NCBI GenBank assembly: GCA_041480065.1
Contig: JBGOZF010000015.1
Span: forward strand, 1 to 64,000
Origin: Fen-999 sp041480065
Lineage (GTDB): Bacteria; Pseudomonadota; Gammaproteobacteria; Burkholderiales; Rhodocyclaceae
Reading direction: 5' to 3'
Length of the DNA stretch: 64,000 bases
Shown: positions 57,101 through 64,000 of the stretch, piece after piece
Position numbering within the stretch: position 1 is the first letter of the stretch
Layout of the letters: every line of letters begins with the position of its first letter
Made by a program: the position numbers and the translations under genes
Notes under the pieces: generated by a model
The model's input: the letters and a program-made list of their open reading frames with translations, nothing else
The model's database searches: none
Told to the model about the DNA's origin: nothing

Positions 57101-57722
57101 GGCGGTTGAGCACCACCGAGGCATACCAGCGGCGGTCCCGGTCGTCGTCTATGCCCTCGATGAGGGAAATGAAATCTTCATGCTGGTCCTGGTAGGCGCG
57201 GAAGAACTTCTTGGTGACGCGCTCCACGTCCAGGGCGTCCTTGAGCCGCCGCGCCACTTCGACGACGGTGAGGTTGCCGATGTCGCTGACTTCGGAGAGC
57301 TCGAAGAACAGGGCTTGCAACTTGCTGATGAACAGGTCGGCAGGCTGGCCGCGAAAATAGGCGTGTTCGCGCAACACCCGGCGCGGCTTTCCGTTCTCGC
57401 CCTGCGCGCGATTGGCCCAAGCCCAAAGGCTTTGGGTGGCGTCCGAATTCCGGTCGAGGAAGATGCAGAGGTTTTCCCGGTAGTCGCGGGCGATATCGCG
57501 CTCGATGGCGTCGCGCCCTGTTCTGTCAGGCAAGCCATTGACCGTCCATACCTCAAATACCGCCACCCCGGCAAGCTGGGCGATCATGCGCCGGGAATAG
57601 GCAATCCCCGCCGCTTCGCCGGCGCCGACTTTGCGTGCCGTGGGCTGGCTCCAGCCCAGTTCGATGAAGAGCTCGTGGAACTTGAACTCGGCGAGCAGAT
57701 CGCGGGTGCGCTCGATGTTCAC
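54126..57722 (-). CDS. Eco57I-like large N6-adenine DNA methyltransferase
   Basis: A protein of about 1198 residues. Motif I is LLDPACGSGAFLVAAMKTL near 430, the catalytic motif is IITNPPWEIF near 680 (NPPW), and YTRPEITEYLCERTIHRLI lies before motif I. The long N-terminal part (FHELFIELGW; LCIFLDRN) and C-terminal recognition half fit Eco57I/PglX-size methylases. I see no clear PD-(D/E)xK nuclease in it. The GTG at 57722 is preferred over TTG at 57743, because upstream bases are a copied remnant of the helicase 3' end. Role: modification arm of the defence operon. Confidence 0.87.
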   Translation of the reverse strand: MNIERTRDLLAEFKFHELFIELGWSQPTARKVGAGEAAGIAYSRRMIAQLAGVAVFEVWTVNGLPDRTGRDAIERDIARDYRENLCIFLDRNSDATQSLWAWANRAQGENGKPRRVLREHAYFRGQPADLFISKLQALFFELSEVSDIGNLTVVEVARRLKDALDVERVTKKFFRAYQDQHEDFISLIEGIDDDRDRRWYASVVLNRLMFVWFLQKKGFLDHDPATGHGNFDYLLAKLGQSRTRGENRFFGEFLNALFFEAFAKPEGQRDEAAKALTGNIRYLNGGLFIPHRLEKDAAGQIRVGRDLFIPDIAFERLFVLFDAYSWNLDDTPGGKADEINPDVLGYIFEKYINQKAFGAYYTRPEITEYLCERTIHRLILARVNTENPFEIPLMAGRKFQTLPDLLLHLDAPLCRELLEEVLPRLKLLDPACGSGAFLVAAMKTLVNIYSAIVGRIKLINDKGLNEKLKKWETEHKSLGYFIKRTIITDNLFGVDLMEEATEIARLRLFLALVASARTVEQLEPLPNIDFNILAGNSLVGLLHIEAEDFESHRDLVDQMNQGSYRHVLDTLNQKVDLFRHTAGWAPDSQALSSLKSEIDAFKAQAQGTLNQVLLAAMVDAGVRVEEAAWDGAKNKEGRSKKRDLRPPDIAALHPFHWGFEFDDILHKRGGFDAIITNPPWEIFKPNAKEFFQEHSDLVTKNKMTIKEFEKEQAELLKNPEIRAAWLDYLSRFPHVSTWFRAAPQYKSQSAIVNGKKTGSDINLYKLFLEQCANLLRKGGECGIVIPSGIYTDLGAKGLRDMLFDENTVTGLFGFENRKTIFEGVDSRFKFVVLTFEKGGRTESFPAAFMRLDVAELDRFPAEIGFTLPVELIRRLSPDSHSVMEFNSAKDAAIAERMLRFPLLGEQRAGEWNVGFTAEFHMTNDSKLFKTAPAKSRLPLFEGKMIHQFNAAFEQPRYWVDQEEAEDVLRASRARGIRLQLKRLGMEDEALLEEIVRVDEIPLDHQRYRFGFRDIARNTDERSMICAVLPPNVFAGNTINLLQPFDFVVTVDSWSVAPSLTSGEELFLVGCFNSFVVDWLLRQKITAHLNMFYVYQVPVPRLTDDDPAFAPIVSRAARLTCVSPEFDALAKEVGLTRHQPLEAAERARLRAELDGLVAHLYGVTEEEFVHILASFPLVDEATKHAARNAYRDVERGLIP

Positions 57723-57761
57723 GGCACCAAGCCCATCGAGCAAATGATCTGCGGTTCCTGG
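57721..57761 (-). repeat. Direct repeat copy A, remnant of helicase 3' end before methylase
   Basis: Forty-one bases matching 59655-59695 with one mismatch. On the minus strand it still encodes the helicase ending QIICSMGLVP and then TGA. That stop overlaps the methylase start as GTGA, which looks like the original operon junction. Confidence 0.85.
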
Positions 57762-57825
57762 CGTGCATCACCCCCGTGGTTTGCGTAAGACACGCTCGGG
57801 TCGGCAATTGTCACGGCACCCTCTG

Positions 57826-59583
57826 TCACTTGGGCTTCGCCTTGCGGGCCGTAGCGGACGACAACGCCGACAGCTTCTGATAGAAGCGATGCACGTCCTC
57901 ATGGATTTCGTCATCCGTCATGGCCGCGGCCACGGCGTCCCGGACGACCTCTACCGGCGGGACACCATTGCGCAAGACATGGAACAGCGAATCGTCGCTT
58001 TCAAACAGAATCCGCTTGCCATTCACCTGGGCGAATATGTCAGCCGAAACATTGCGCCAGGTCTTGCCGCGCGGCAACGTCAGATTCTGTGCGGCGAAGA
58101 AATCGTCGATCGACTTCAGTGTCGCCTGAGCGAACAAGTCGTCTTCACTACAGCCCATGAGACGCAGCGCCGCCCGTTTCCATGCATCCGGCACCAACAG
58201 GTAGTTCTCGATATTCTTGCGCTTCCACTCCGCCAAGCCGGGGTTGCCGGACTCAGGATGAAAAGCGTCATCGTTGCTATCGTAGTCGAAAAGCACGAGC
58301 CGCTTCACGCCGGGAACGACTTGTTGCAGCGCCTCGTAATGCTTGTCCGCGCGCTCTTTCATATTCTTCTTACCGCCACCACCCATGAGCTTGAAGCACA
58401 GGGAGTCGATATTCTCCAACGCGCCGCATGCCGCCGCCCAGGCGCGCAGGATGCGTTCATCGCTTTCACCCTCTACGTAAAGGATGCGTGGCGATACCAT
58501 TAGTTGAGCGATTTCTTCGTTTGACACATCCGCCATTGCCCGTAGCACGGCCGGTGTCGACTCGATTCGCCTGGGGGTGCCATCCAGCAACGAAGCGATC
58601 TGGCCGACATCCACGCCATTGACGAACTCCTCGGCGTGCGTAGCGACGAGAAACTGAATACCGGTTTCCGCCGATTTGCGTTTGAAGTAATCCAGGATTT
58701 CGCGTTGCAGATTGACGTGCAAATGCGCATCTGGCTCGTCGAGCAGGATGGTGTCTGGCTTGTAGCCGTGAAGGAAGGCCAATAGCGTCAAGGTCTGGTG
58801 AAAGCCGCTGCCCCCAGCGATGATGTCATAGCGCCTGTCCCCCTGGAGGTATTCGGCGGTAATTCGCGTATCCACGCCTTGCCGATACTCGGGCTCGATG
58901 AGCTTGACGGAAAACCACCGTTGTACCAACGCAGACACTTCGCCCCATGCCTCCGGATGCTGGTATCCCTTGACGACTCGCTTCTTCTCGTCTCGCGGTG
59001 GCTGTGGACAAACCTTCAGCAGAAGATTTCGCAGCACGCTACCCGGCTGCGCCTTGCCGACCTGTTCCCGAACATTGCCGTCATCCAGCCATTTCTCCGT
59101 CGGCTCCAAGCCGGAAAAAGGCGGCACATAGGCAATGCGCGGCAAGACGCCGGGCGTGTCGTAATCACGGAAGGCCGACCATCCGCCGGAAGGGATGGCA
59201 TAAATGGTTTGCTTCGAGTGGTAGCGCAACGATACCCCAAAGGAATGAATCGCTCCCCTCGAATCACGCCAGTCGATAACGATTTCGATGAGGATGTATT
59301 CCTGCTTCTTGTTCGGCCAGTGGCGATCAGTACGATCCGTCCAGAGCAGATTGAACTCCGGCAGCGGCAGTGCCGTGAAATTCGGCAGGATGACCTGGAT
59401 GCCTTTCGAACCGCTGCGCGTGGTGCGATGGAATTCGTCCACACAGAACTGCCAGATCGCCAGTGCCTGGAGTACCGTGCTCTTGCCGCTGTTGTTGCGC
59501 CCCACAAGCAGGTCAAAGCGAGTGAAGTCATAGATCTGTTCGCGAATGCTCTTGAAGTTGCGTAGCGTCAACTTGGTAATCAT
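57826..59583 (-). CDS. OLD-type ATPase with C-terminal TOPRIM-like domain
   Basis: A 585-residue protein. The ATPase part starts MITKLTLRNFKSIREQ with Walker A VGRNNSGKSTVLQ near residue 28, Walker B DTILLDEPDAHLH near 280, and LVATHAEEF. The C-terminal part has ILYVEGESDERILRAW near 370 and LVLFDYDSND near 425, the E and DxD of a TOPRIM nuclease. OLD-family proteins act in phage defence (P2 Old, Gabija GajA, PARIS). The gene lies between two copies of a 41-bp repeat and appears inserted into the operon. Confidence 0.87.
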   Translation of the reverse strand: MITKLTLRNFKSIREQIYDFTRFDLLVGRNNSGKSTVLQALAIWQFCVDEFHRTTRSGSKGIQVILPNFTALPLPEFNLLWTDRTDRHWPNKKQEYILIEIVIDWRDSRGAIHSFGVSLRYHSKQTIYAIPSGGWSAFRDYDTPGVLPRIAYVPPFSGLEPTEKWLDDGNVREQVGKAQPGSVLRNLLLKVCPQPPRDEKKRVVKGYQHPEAWGEVSALVQRWFSVKLIEPEYRQGVDTRITAEYLQGDRRYDIIAGGSGFHQTLTLLAFLHGYKPDTILLDEPDAHLHVNLQREILDYFKRKSAETGIQFLVATHAEEFVNGVDVGQIASLLDGTPRRIESTPAVLRAMADVSNEEIAQLMVSPRILYVEGESDERILRAWAAACGALENIDSLCFKLMGGGGKKNMKERADKHYEALQQVVPGVKRLVLFDYDSNDDAFHPESGNPGLAEWKRKNIENYLLVPDAWKRAALRLMGCSEDDLFAQATLKSIDDFFAAQNLTLPRGKTWRNVSADIFAQVNGKRILFESDDSLFHVLRNGVPPVEVVRDAVAAAMTDDEIHEDVHRFYQKLSALSSATARKAKPK

Positions 59584-59652
59584 CGAATCAGGTCTCCTTC
59601 ACCGAGAGGGTGAGAATACTATCGGGCGGCCAGGCAGTGAATGCACTCTCAT

Positions 59653-62600
59653 CTACGGCACCAACCCCATCGAGCAAATGATCTGCGGTTCCTGGTGGGC
59701 GAACTCCTCGTCGTCCTGAACCAGTTTCCCTTCCTCGCGCAGCAGCTTGACCAATTCGGCCAAATCCTCATCACGGACGCCGGACTTCAACTGCCGCCGC
59801 AGGGTGTCGTAGGCCACTTCCTTGAGGGGGCGGCGGTAGATGTCGTCCACGGCCAATTCCAGCTCCGCATCCGGGAACAGGGTGCGCTTGCGCTCTTCAG
59901 CCAGGCGCTTGAGACGTTCGTAAGCGCGGGCACGGGGGCCGCTGGGTCGCCCCAGGTTGCCACCGGCGCTACGTTCCTGTTCCACCAATTGCCCGACGGC
60001 GACCTTGACTAGGTCGTGGTGGTTCTCCGCACGATCCAACGCCGGCGTGTCGGGCCCGCAGGCGGCAGCACGCAGGATATCGAGTTGCGATTCGGTGACG
60101 ACCTTGCCATCGCCATCCAGCCAGGCCAGGGCATCGTTGTCGTCGGCGGTGCGCAGGTAGACGAGGACGCCGTCCTGGGCGATCCTTTCCTTGGCCGTGC
60201 AAACCACGCCGGGCAGAGTTTCGATAGCGCTCCTGAGTTCGTCGTTGTCCTTGGTGGCGTTGTTCCACACTTGCCAGGCGTAGGAAGATAGATCGATCTC
60301 GTCGTCGTCGGGGTCGTCGAGGGCACCGGCATTCTCGTGATAGAGATTGCGCAGGGCGTTGTCGTCGACATCATCCTCGAAGAACGCCTCGTCGGTACCG
60401 ATGACCTCGGCGTTCTGGCGCAGACGCTCGCGTACCCGAACCCGCAGACGGATGATGCGCTCAACGCCCTCGGCGGGCATGAAGGTGTAGCACTGGATGG
60501 CTTCGGCCTGCTGGCCGATGCGATCCACCCGGCCGGCGCGCTGGATCAGGCGGATGATGGCCCAGGGCAGGTCGTAGTTCACGACGATGGCGGCATCCTG
60601 GAGGTTCTGGCCTTCGGAAAGCACGTCGGTGGCGATGAGGACGCGCAGTTCGTCGGTCTTGGCCACCTCCTTGCGCCCACCGTTGGAGACCGGGCTGAAG
60701 CGCAGGGTGGCGGCCGTCGGGTTGTCGGTATTGCCGGTAACGGCCTGCAATGCCTTGACGCCGCGCTGCTTGAGTTCGCCTGCCAGATACTCGGCGGTGT
60801 CGGCAAACTGGGTGAAGATCAGCAGCTTTTCGGTCTTGTGGCGCTTCTGGATCAGTTCTTCGAGTGCATTGAGCTTGGCATCGCGAACGGCGCTCCAGGT
60901 ACCTGCCAGTTTGAGAAGTCGCAGCAACTCCTGGGCATCGGCCTCCAGATCGGCGGCCAACTCCTTCTTGAAGAAATGCGGAGAAAGCCACTTGAATCGC
61001 TTGCCGCCAATGGATTGGTAGTTGCGGTAAGCGATTACTGCCGCGGCGCGCAGGGCGGCCTCGGTGGGTTCCATAAGGGCATCGGACCGTTCCATTTCCG
61101 CGCCCTCGATGTCTTCGAACTCCAGCGCTGTCTGGCTGTCCTCGTCGTCGAAGTAGCTGGTGTCCAGCAGGGCCGCGTCCTGGGTGCCAATGGGGATCGG
61201 CAAGTCTTGTTCGATGGCGTAAAGGACGATAAAGTTGCGCAGGATGTGCCGCTCGATGGACATCAGGAACGAAGCCCCGGAGGATTCCAGTCGCTTGAAC
61301 AGGTTGGTGCGGCAAAAGCCGATCAGGCGCAGGCCGGCGCGGGCCAGGTTGTCCAATTGTTTCTGCTCGGCGGCAGTGGGCTTGGGCTCGATCTTCTGCC
61401 GCACATGGTTGCCCATTCCATAGCGGGGCAAGCGCAGGTGGGCAATGATGTCCACCACATCGTCGGAATAGAGCCGCGCATACTGATCCGAGGGGTCGTC
61501 GTCGTGGATGGCGAACCCCAGCGTCTTGGCAGCCCGCTCGGGAAAGTAGGCCGGTTGGCCGTTGCCCAGCCTGACGAAGCGGCGACCGGCTTCATCCTGC
61601 TGGGCGTAGTTGTCGAGAATGAAACTGCGCGTGCGCCGGACCATGTAGTGCCGCAGCAGGTCGCGCCAGTCCTCGATGCTGCTGCTGTGCTCGAAGGCTT
61701 GCAGGGTATTGACCCGGCATTGCTTCTTGCTCTCGAACAGGCGCTCGTTGCCGCCGAACTCCTTCTCGATATGGCGCAGGGGGCGACAGGGCAGCACCTT
61801 GTCTTCCGGCAGAAACAGGCGCAACTGATTTGAAAGGTCGGCGTAGTGCTTGTTGTAGGGCGTGGCGGAAAGCAGCACGACCCGAGACTGGCAGGCGCGC
61901 AGATATTCCAGCAGCGCCCGGTAACGCTGGCCTTCGCGGTTGCGCAGGTTGTGGCTTTCGTCGATCAGCACCAAGTGGTAGGGGCGCAGGTTGGGTAGCG
62001 CCTTGGCCGCCTGGGTCAGGGAAAGCACCATGCCGCGCAAGCCATATTGCTTACGGTAGCTGTCCCACATGGGAACAAGGTTGCGGGGGCAGATGATGAG
62101 GGACTCGATGCCGTGGTCGTCCTCGAACATGCGTGCCAGGGCGGCGCCGATGCGGGTCTTGCCCAGGCCGACCACGTCGCCGATGAGAACGCCGTGGCGC
62201 TTGTTCAAGTGGTTGGCGGCGATCTGGACGGCCCGGGCCTGGAATTCCAGGAGTTCCTTTTCAAAGACCTTGGGAATGCGGAATTCGCTGACGCCCTGGC
62301 GTGCCTCGCGCGCGAGATGCCAGGCCATCTTGAGGTAGATGTGATAGGGCGGTATGGGTGTTTCGCGAGCCCAACTCTGCTCGATGATGTCGGCGAGGTC
62401 GTCGGTGATGTCGAGTGCCCATGTGTCGTTCCAGCGCGCGTCAAACCACGACGAAAGCTTGAGGCAGGCATCCTCGTCGAGAACGTCGACGTTGAGCTCG
62501 CCCTGTTTCGATAGACCGGAGAACGTCAGGTTACTGCTACCGACATAGCCGACTCTGGGATTCTGATCGTCCTGCCGTTGGAGCAGGTAAAGCTTGGCGT

Positions 62601-63015
62601 GCAGCTGATATTGAAGGAAGAGTCGGACGACCACTTTGCGGGCTCGCAACTGCCGGGCAAGCTTGCGCAAGGCGGCTTCGTCGGCGCGGTTGGGCGCGCC
62701 GATGACCAGTTGCTGACGAAATTCATCGGCCAGGCGCCGTCTCAGTCGGTCGGCCTGCTGTTTGTCGAGACCGATGGATTCACCGTCAAGGGACAAGGCT
62801 TCGCGCAATTCGTCCTGGGGCAGTTTCTGCATGCCCACCAGCAAACGGCAGCGGTTGTCGTCACTGCCGGAATAGCTGTCGATCAGATCATCGATCTGTC
62901 GCCAGCCGCGAAGATTGAAGTAACCGACGCAGAAGTCGGCGCGACGACTGGCCACCAGGGAATTGCGCAGGGCGGGCAGCAATTCCTTGTCAATATTGTC
63001 GAATATTCTTGGCAT
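59653..63015 (-). CDS. SNF2-type helicase with N-terminal phospholipase-D-like domain
   Basis: A 1120-residue protein, first of the operon. Residues about 1-200 are PLD-like, with YQLHAKLYLL (HxK) and GYVGSSNLTFSGL (GSSN); the usual aspartate of HKD is not seen. The SF2/SNF2 core follows: VVGLGKTRIGAALA near 280 (Walker A), LVLIDESHNLRN (motif II), LLIFTQFADTAEYLAGEL, and QRAGRVDRIGQQ near 860 (motif VI). A charged C-terminal region ends QIICSMGLVP. This type moves along DNA and may cut it; with the methylase it would form the core of a modification-based defence system. Confidence 0.9.
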   Translation of the reverse strand: MPRIFDNIDKELLPALRNSLVASRRADFCVGYFNLRGWRQIDDLIDSYSGSDDNRCRLLVGMQKLPQDELREALSLDGESIGLDKQQADRLRRRLADEFRQQLVIGAPNRADEAALRKLARQLRARKVVVRLFLQYQLHAKLYLLQRQDDQNPRVGYVGSSNLTFSGLSKQGELNVDVLDEDACLKLSSWFDARWNDTWALDITDDLADIIEQSWARETPIPPYHIYLKMAWHLAREARQGVSEFRIPKVFEKELLEFQARAVQIAANHLNKRHGVLIGDVVGLGKTRIGAALARMFEDDHGIESLIICPRNLVPMWDSYRKQYGLRGMVLSLTQAAKALPNLRPYHLVLIDESHNLRNREGQRYRALLEYLRACQSRVVLLSATPYNKHYADLSNQLRLFLPEDKVLPCRPLRHIEKEFGGNERLFESKKQCRVNTLQAFEHSSSIEDWRDLLRHYMVRRTRSFILDNYAQQDEAGRRFVRLGNGQPAYFPERAAKTLGFAIHDDDPSDQYARLYSDDVVDIIAHLRLPRYGMGNHVRQKIEPKPTAAEQKQLDNLARAGLRLIGFCRTNLFKRLESSGASFLMSIERHILRNFIVLYAIEQDLPIPIGTQDAALLDTSYFDDEDSQTALEFEDIEGAEMERSDALMEPTEAALRAAAVIAYRNYQSIGGKRFKWLSPHFFKKELAADLEADAQELLRLLKLAGTWSAVRDAKLNALEELIQKRHKTEKLLIFTQFADTAEYLAGELKQRGVKALQAVTGNTDNPTAATLRFSPVSNGGRKEVAKTDELRVLIATDVLSEGQNLQDAAIVVNYDLPWAIIRLIQRAGRVDRIGQQAEAIQCYTFMPAEGVERIIRLRVRVRERLRQNAEVIGTDEAFFEDDVDDNALRNLYHENAGALDDPDDDEIDLSSYAWQVWNNATKDNDELRSAIETLPGVVCTAKERIAQDGVLVYLRTADDNDALAWLDGDGKVVTESQLDILRAAACGPDTPALDRAENHHDLVKVAVGQLVEQERSAGGNLGRPSGPRARAYERLKRLAEERKRTLFPDAELELAVDDIYRRPLKEVAYDTLRRQLKSGVRDEDLAELVKLLREEGKLVQDDEEFAHQEPQIICSMGLVP
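59655..59695 (-). repeat. Direct repeat copy B at the true helicase 3' end
   Basis: Same 41 bases as 57721-57761 with one difference. Here they encode the real end of the SNF2 helicase, which now stops at TAG. The distance between copies is 1934 bases, spanning only the OLD-type gene and short spacers. Confidence 0.85.
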
Positions 63016-63149
63016 TCGCTACCCGGATGGTCCGTGGGCTGAGGCGGCTACGGTAAACTGGGAGTCCGAATTCCCACGCGGCTCTAGGGATCGAAGTCTA
63101 TAACCATTCAAGCCCGATGGGGTCCCCACTGCCGAGAAGAGAGATACAC

Positions 63150-63620
63150 ATGACCGAAGAACACGATGGCCGCATGAGCTTCGATGAGGTCGTGCATTTC
63201 GTCCAGCAGCAGCCGGGTCGCGCGGCCTTCGTGGCGATGCCGGTATTCGGCGAGCGCGGTGACGATGCCGAACAGCGCGCCGAGGGCGCGCGCGTGTTCA
63301 TCGTCGAAGCCGACGGCAAGGGCAGCTACCAGGTTCGCTTCATCGCCGGGCCGTTCTTTTCCAACGCCTACGGCGCCAACGAAGTCATGGTGCCCGCTGA
63401 AGTGCCGGAGCGCGTCAAGGAATTGCGTTTCCTGCCGACGCGGGTGGATGAAGGCTGGCTGGGCGAACAAATCCAGGTGCTGATCCAGAAGCTGGTGCAG
63501 GCCTCCGGTCGGGAAGCGCCGCAGATGCCGGACCACGCGCGCGCGCCGGGTGTCGCTGCGAATCCTGAGACGGTGTTTCCCGTTTCGTTCATCGGCCGCG
63601 ATTCCCGGCGCGAAACGTGA
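63150..63620 (+). CDS. Small protein of unknown function
   Basis: A 156-residue soluble protein (MTEEHDGRMSFDEVVHFVQQQPGR). It has a mixed alpha/beta look and a C-terminal VSFIGRDSRRET. No family recognised. It is divergent from the defence operon across about 130 bases and has GAGAAGAGAG upstream of the ATG. Composition is like the chromosome, so it probably marks the right edge of the island. Confidence 0.65.
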   Translation: MTEEHDGRMSFDEVVHFVQQQPGRAAFVAMPVFGERGDDAEQRAEGARVFIVEADGKGSYQVRFIAGPFFSNAYGANEVMVPAEVPERVKELRFLPTRVDEGWLGEQIQVLIQKLVQASGREAPQMPDHARAPGVAANPETVFPVSFIGRDSRRET

Positions 63621-63675
63621 ATATGATGGCGAGGCCGGTGGTGGCGATGTCGAACTGCTCTGAGAGGTTCGCCCG

Positions 63676-64000
63676 ATGAAGATACGAGTTTCGCTGGTGC
63701 TGGTGATGTTGTCCATTTGCCTGCCGGCACTGGCCGACGTGCAGAAGTGCAAGGACCAGTCCGGCAAGGTGTTCTACAGTGACCGGGGCTGCCCCAACGG
63801 CGAGAAGATGCGCGCTGCGCCGGGTGAATCGAGTCATACCATCGCCACCCAGGCGGGCGACGACGATGTCGCCCAGCGCTGCATGGAGCATGCGCGCGCC
63901 AGCACGGGGTACGGCACTTCGGACACCACGCGCCTGGAGAACTACCGGGTGAAATGGGTCTCGGTGCGCGACGTCGGAGCCCGTCGTCTGTTCAGCATCA
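63676..64000 (+). CDS. DUF4124-type secreted protein, partial at window end
   Basis: The first 108 codons of a protein with a signal peptide (VSLVLVMLSICLPALA/D) and then VQKCKDQSGKVFYSDRGCPNG, the two-cysteine DUF4124 pattern. It continues beyond the window. The function of the family is unknown; it is exported to the periplasm or envelope. The start at 63676 follows GAGAGG. Confidence 0.8.
   Translation, partial: MKIRVSLVLVMLSICLPALADVQKCKDQSGKVFYSDRGCPNGEKMRAAPGESSHTIATQAGDDDVAQRCMEHARASTGYGTSDTTRLENYRVKWVSVRDVGARRLFSI

Noticed and set aside
48058..59583. A Gabija system (GajA OLD-type plus GajB UvrD-type)
   Set aside because: Both protein types occur, but they are on opposite strands, 5 kb apart, with different partners and a fused toxin-like and ankyrin layout.
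52397..63015. BREX or DISARM
   Set aside because: No PglZ, BrxC, DrmA or DUF1998-type DrmB was recognised; only the methylase, PLD-like domain and SNF2 parts overlap with those systems.

Overview
The window looks like a high-GC betaproteobacterial chromosome, most likely Rhodocyclales or a close Nitrosomonadales relative. The basis is family-level recognition plus gene order: a TorF-like porin, glnK and amtB in one nitrogen-regulated unit, paired thrH and purU, small heat-shock proteins opposite cbpAM, a very large PAS-rich hybrid kinase, and an IPTL-type membrane segment in an RHS protein. No database search was possible, so the placement is an inference. No rRNA, tRNA or CRISPR array was seen.

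Region 1 (1-8.9 kb) is accessory DNA. A large secreted RHS/YD-repeat protein on the minus strand runs off the left edge. A perfect 34-bp palindrome and a TacAT-type toxin-antitoxin pair follow. Next comes a complete recombinase-in-trio (RIT) element: three overlapping tyrosine recombinase genes between perfect 36-bp inverted repeats.

Region 2 (8.9-48 kb) is mostly core metabolism, signalling and transport. It holds an MFS exporter with an AraC/GyrI-type regulator; scpB-like methylmalonyl-CoA decarboxylase; epd; an orphan N6-adenine methylase; an HD-GYP protein with a changed HD motif; yheS, thrH, purU; a btaAB pair for betaine lipids; a 1752-residue hybrid histidine kinase with eight PAS and two GAF domains; and a tandem cyanophycinase-like protein. 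Then come cbpAM and two Hsp20 genes on back-to-back sigma-32 promoters, a sigma-54/NtrC-type torF-glnK-amtB operon, ubiK, comM, a diguanylate cyclase, an M48 lipoprotein protease, a Bcr-type exporter, a rhodanese/TlpA/MFS operon and metH.

Region 3 (48-63 kb) is a defence-like island. On the plus strand a DUF4143 ATPase is translationally coupled to a 1000-residue UvrD-type helicase with a RelE-like N-terminus and ankyrin repeats. Facing it is a minus-strand operon: PLD-SNF2 helicase, OLD-type ATPase/TOPRIM, Eco57I-like N6-adenine methylase, AAA ATPase, DUF4276. A 41-bp near-identical direct repeat flanks the OLD gene. It shows that this gene was inserted between the helicase and methylase, which were probably coupled through a GTGA overlap before. 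The island resembles helicase-methylase-ATPase defence sets but carries extra modules. The right edge holds a small unknown protein and the start of a DUF4124 secreted protein.
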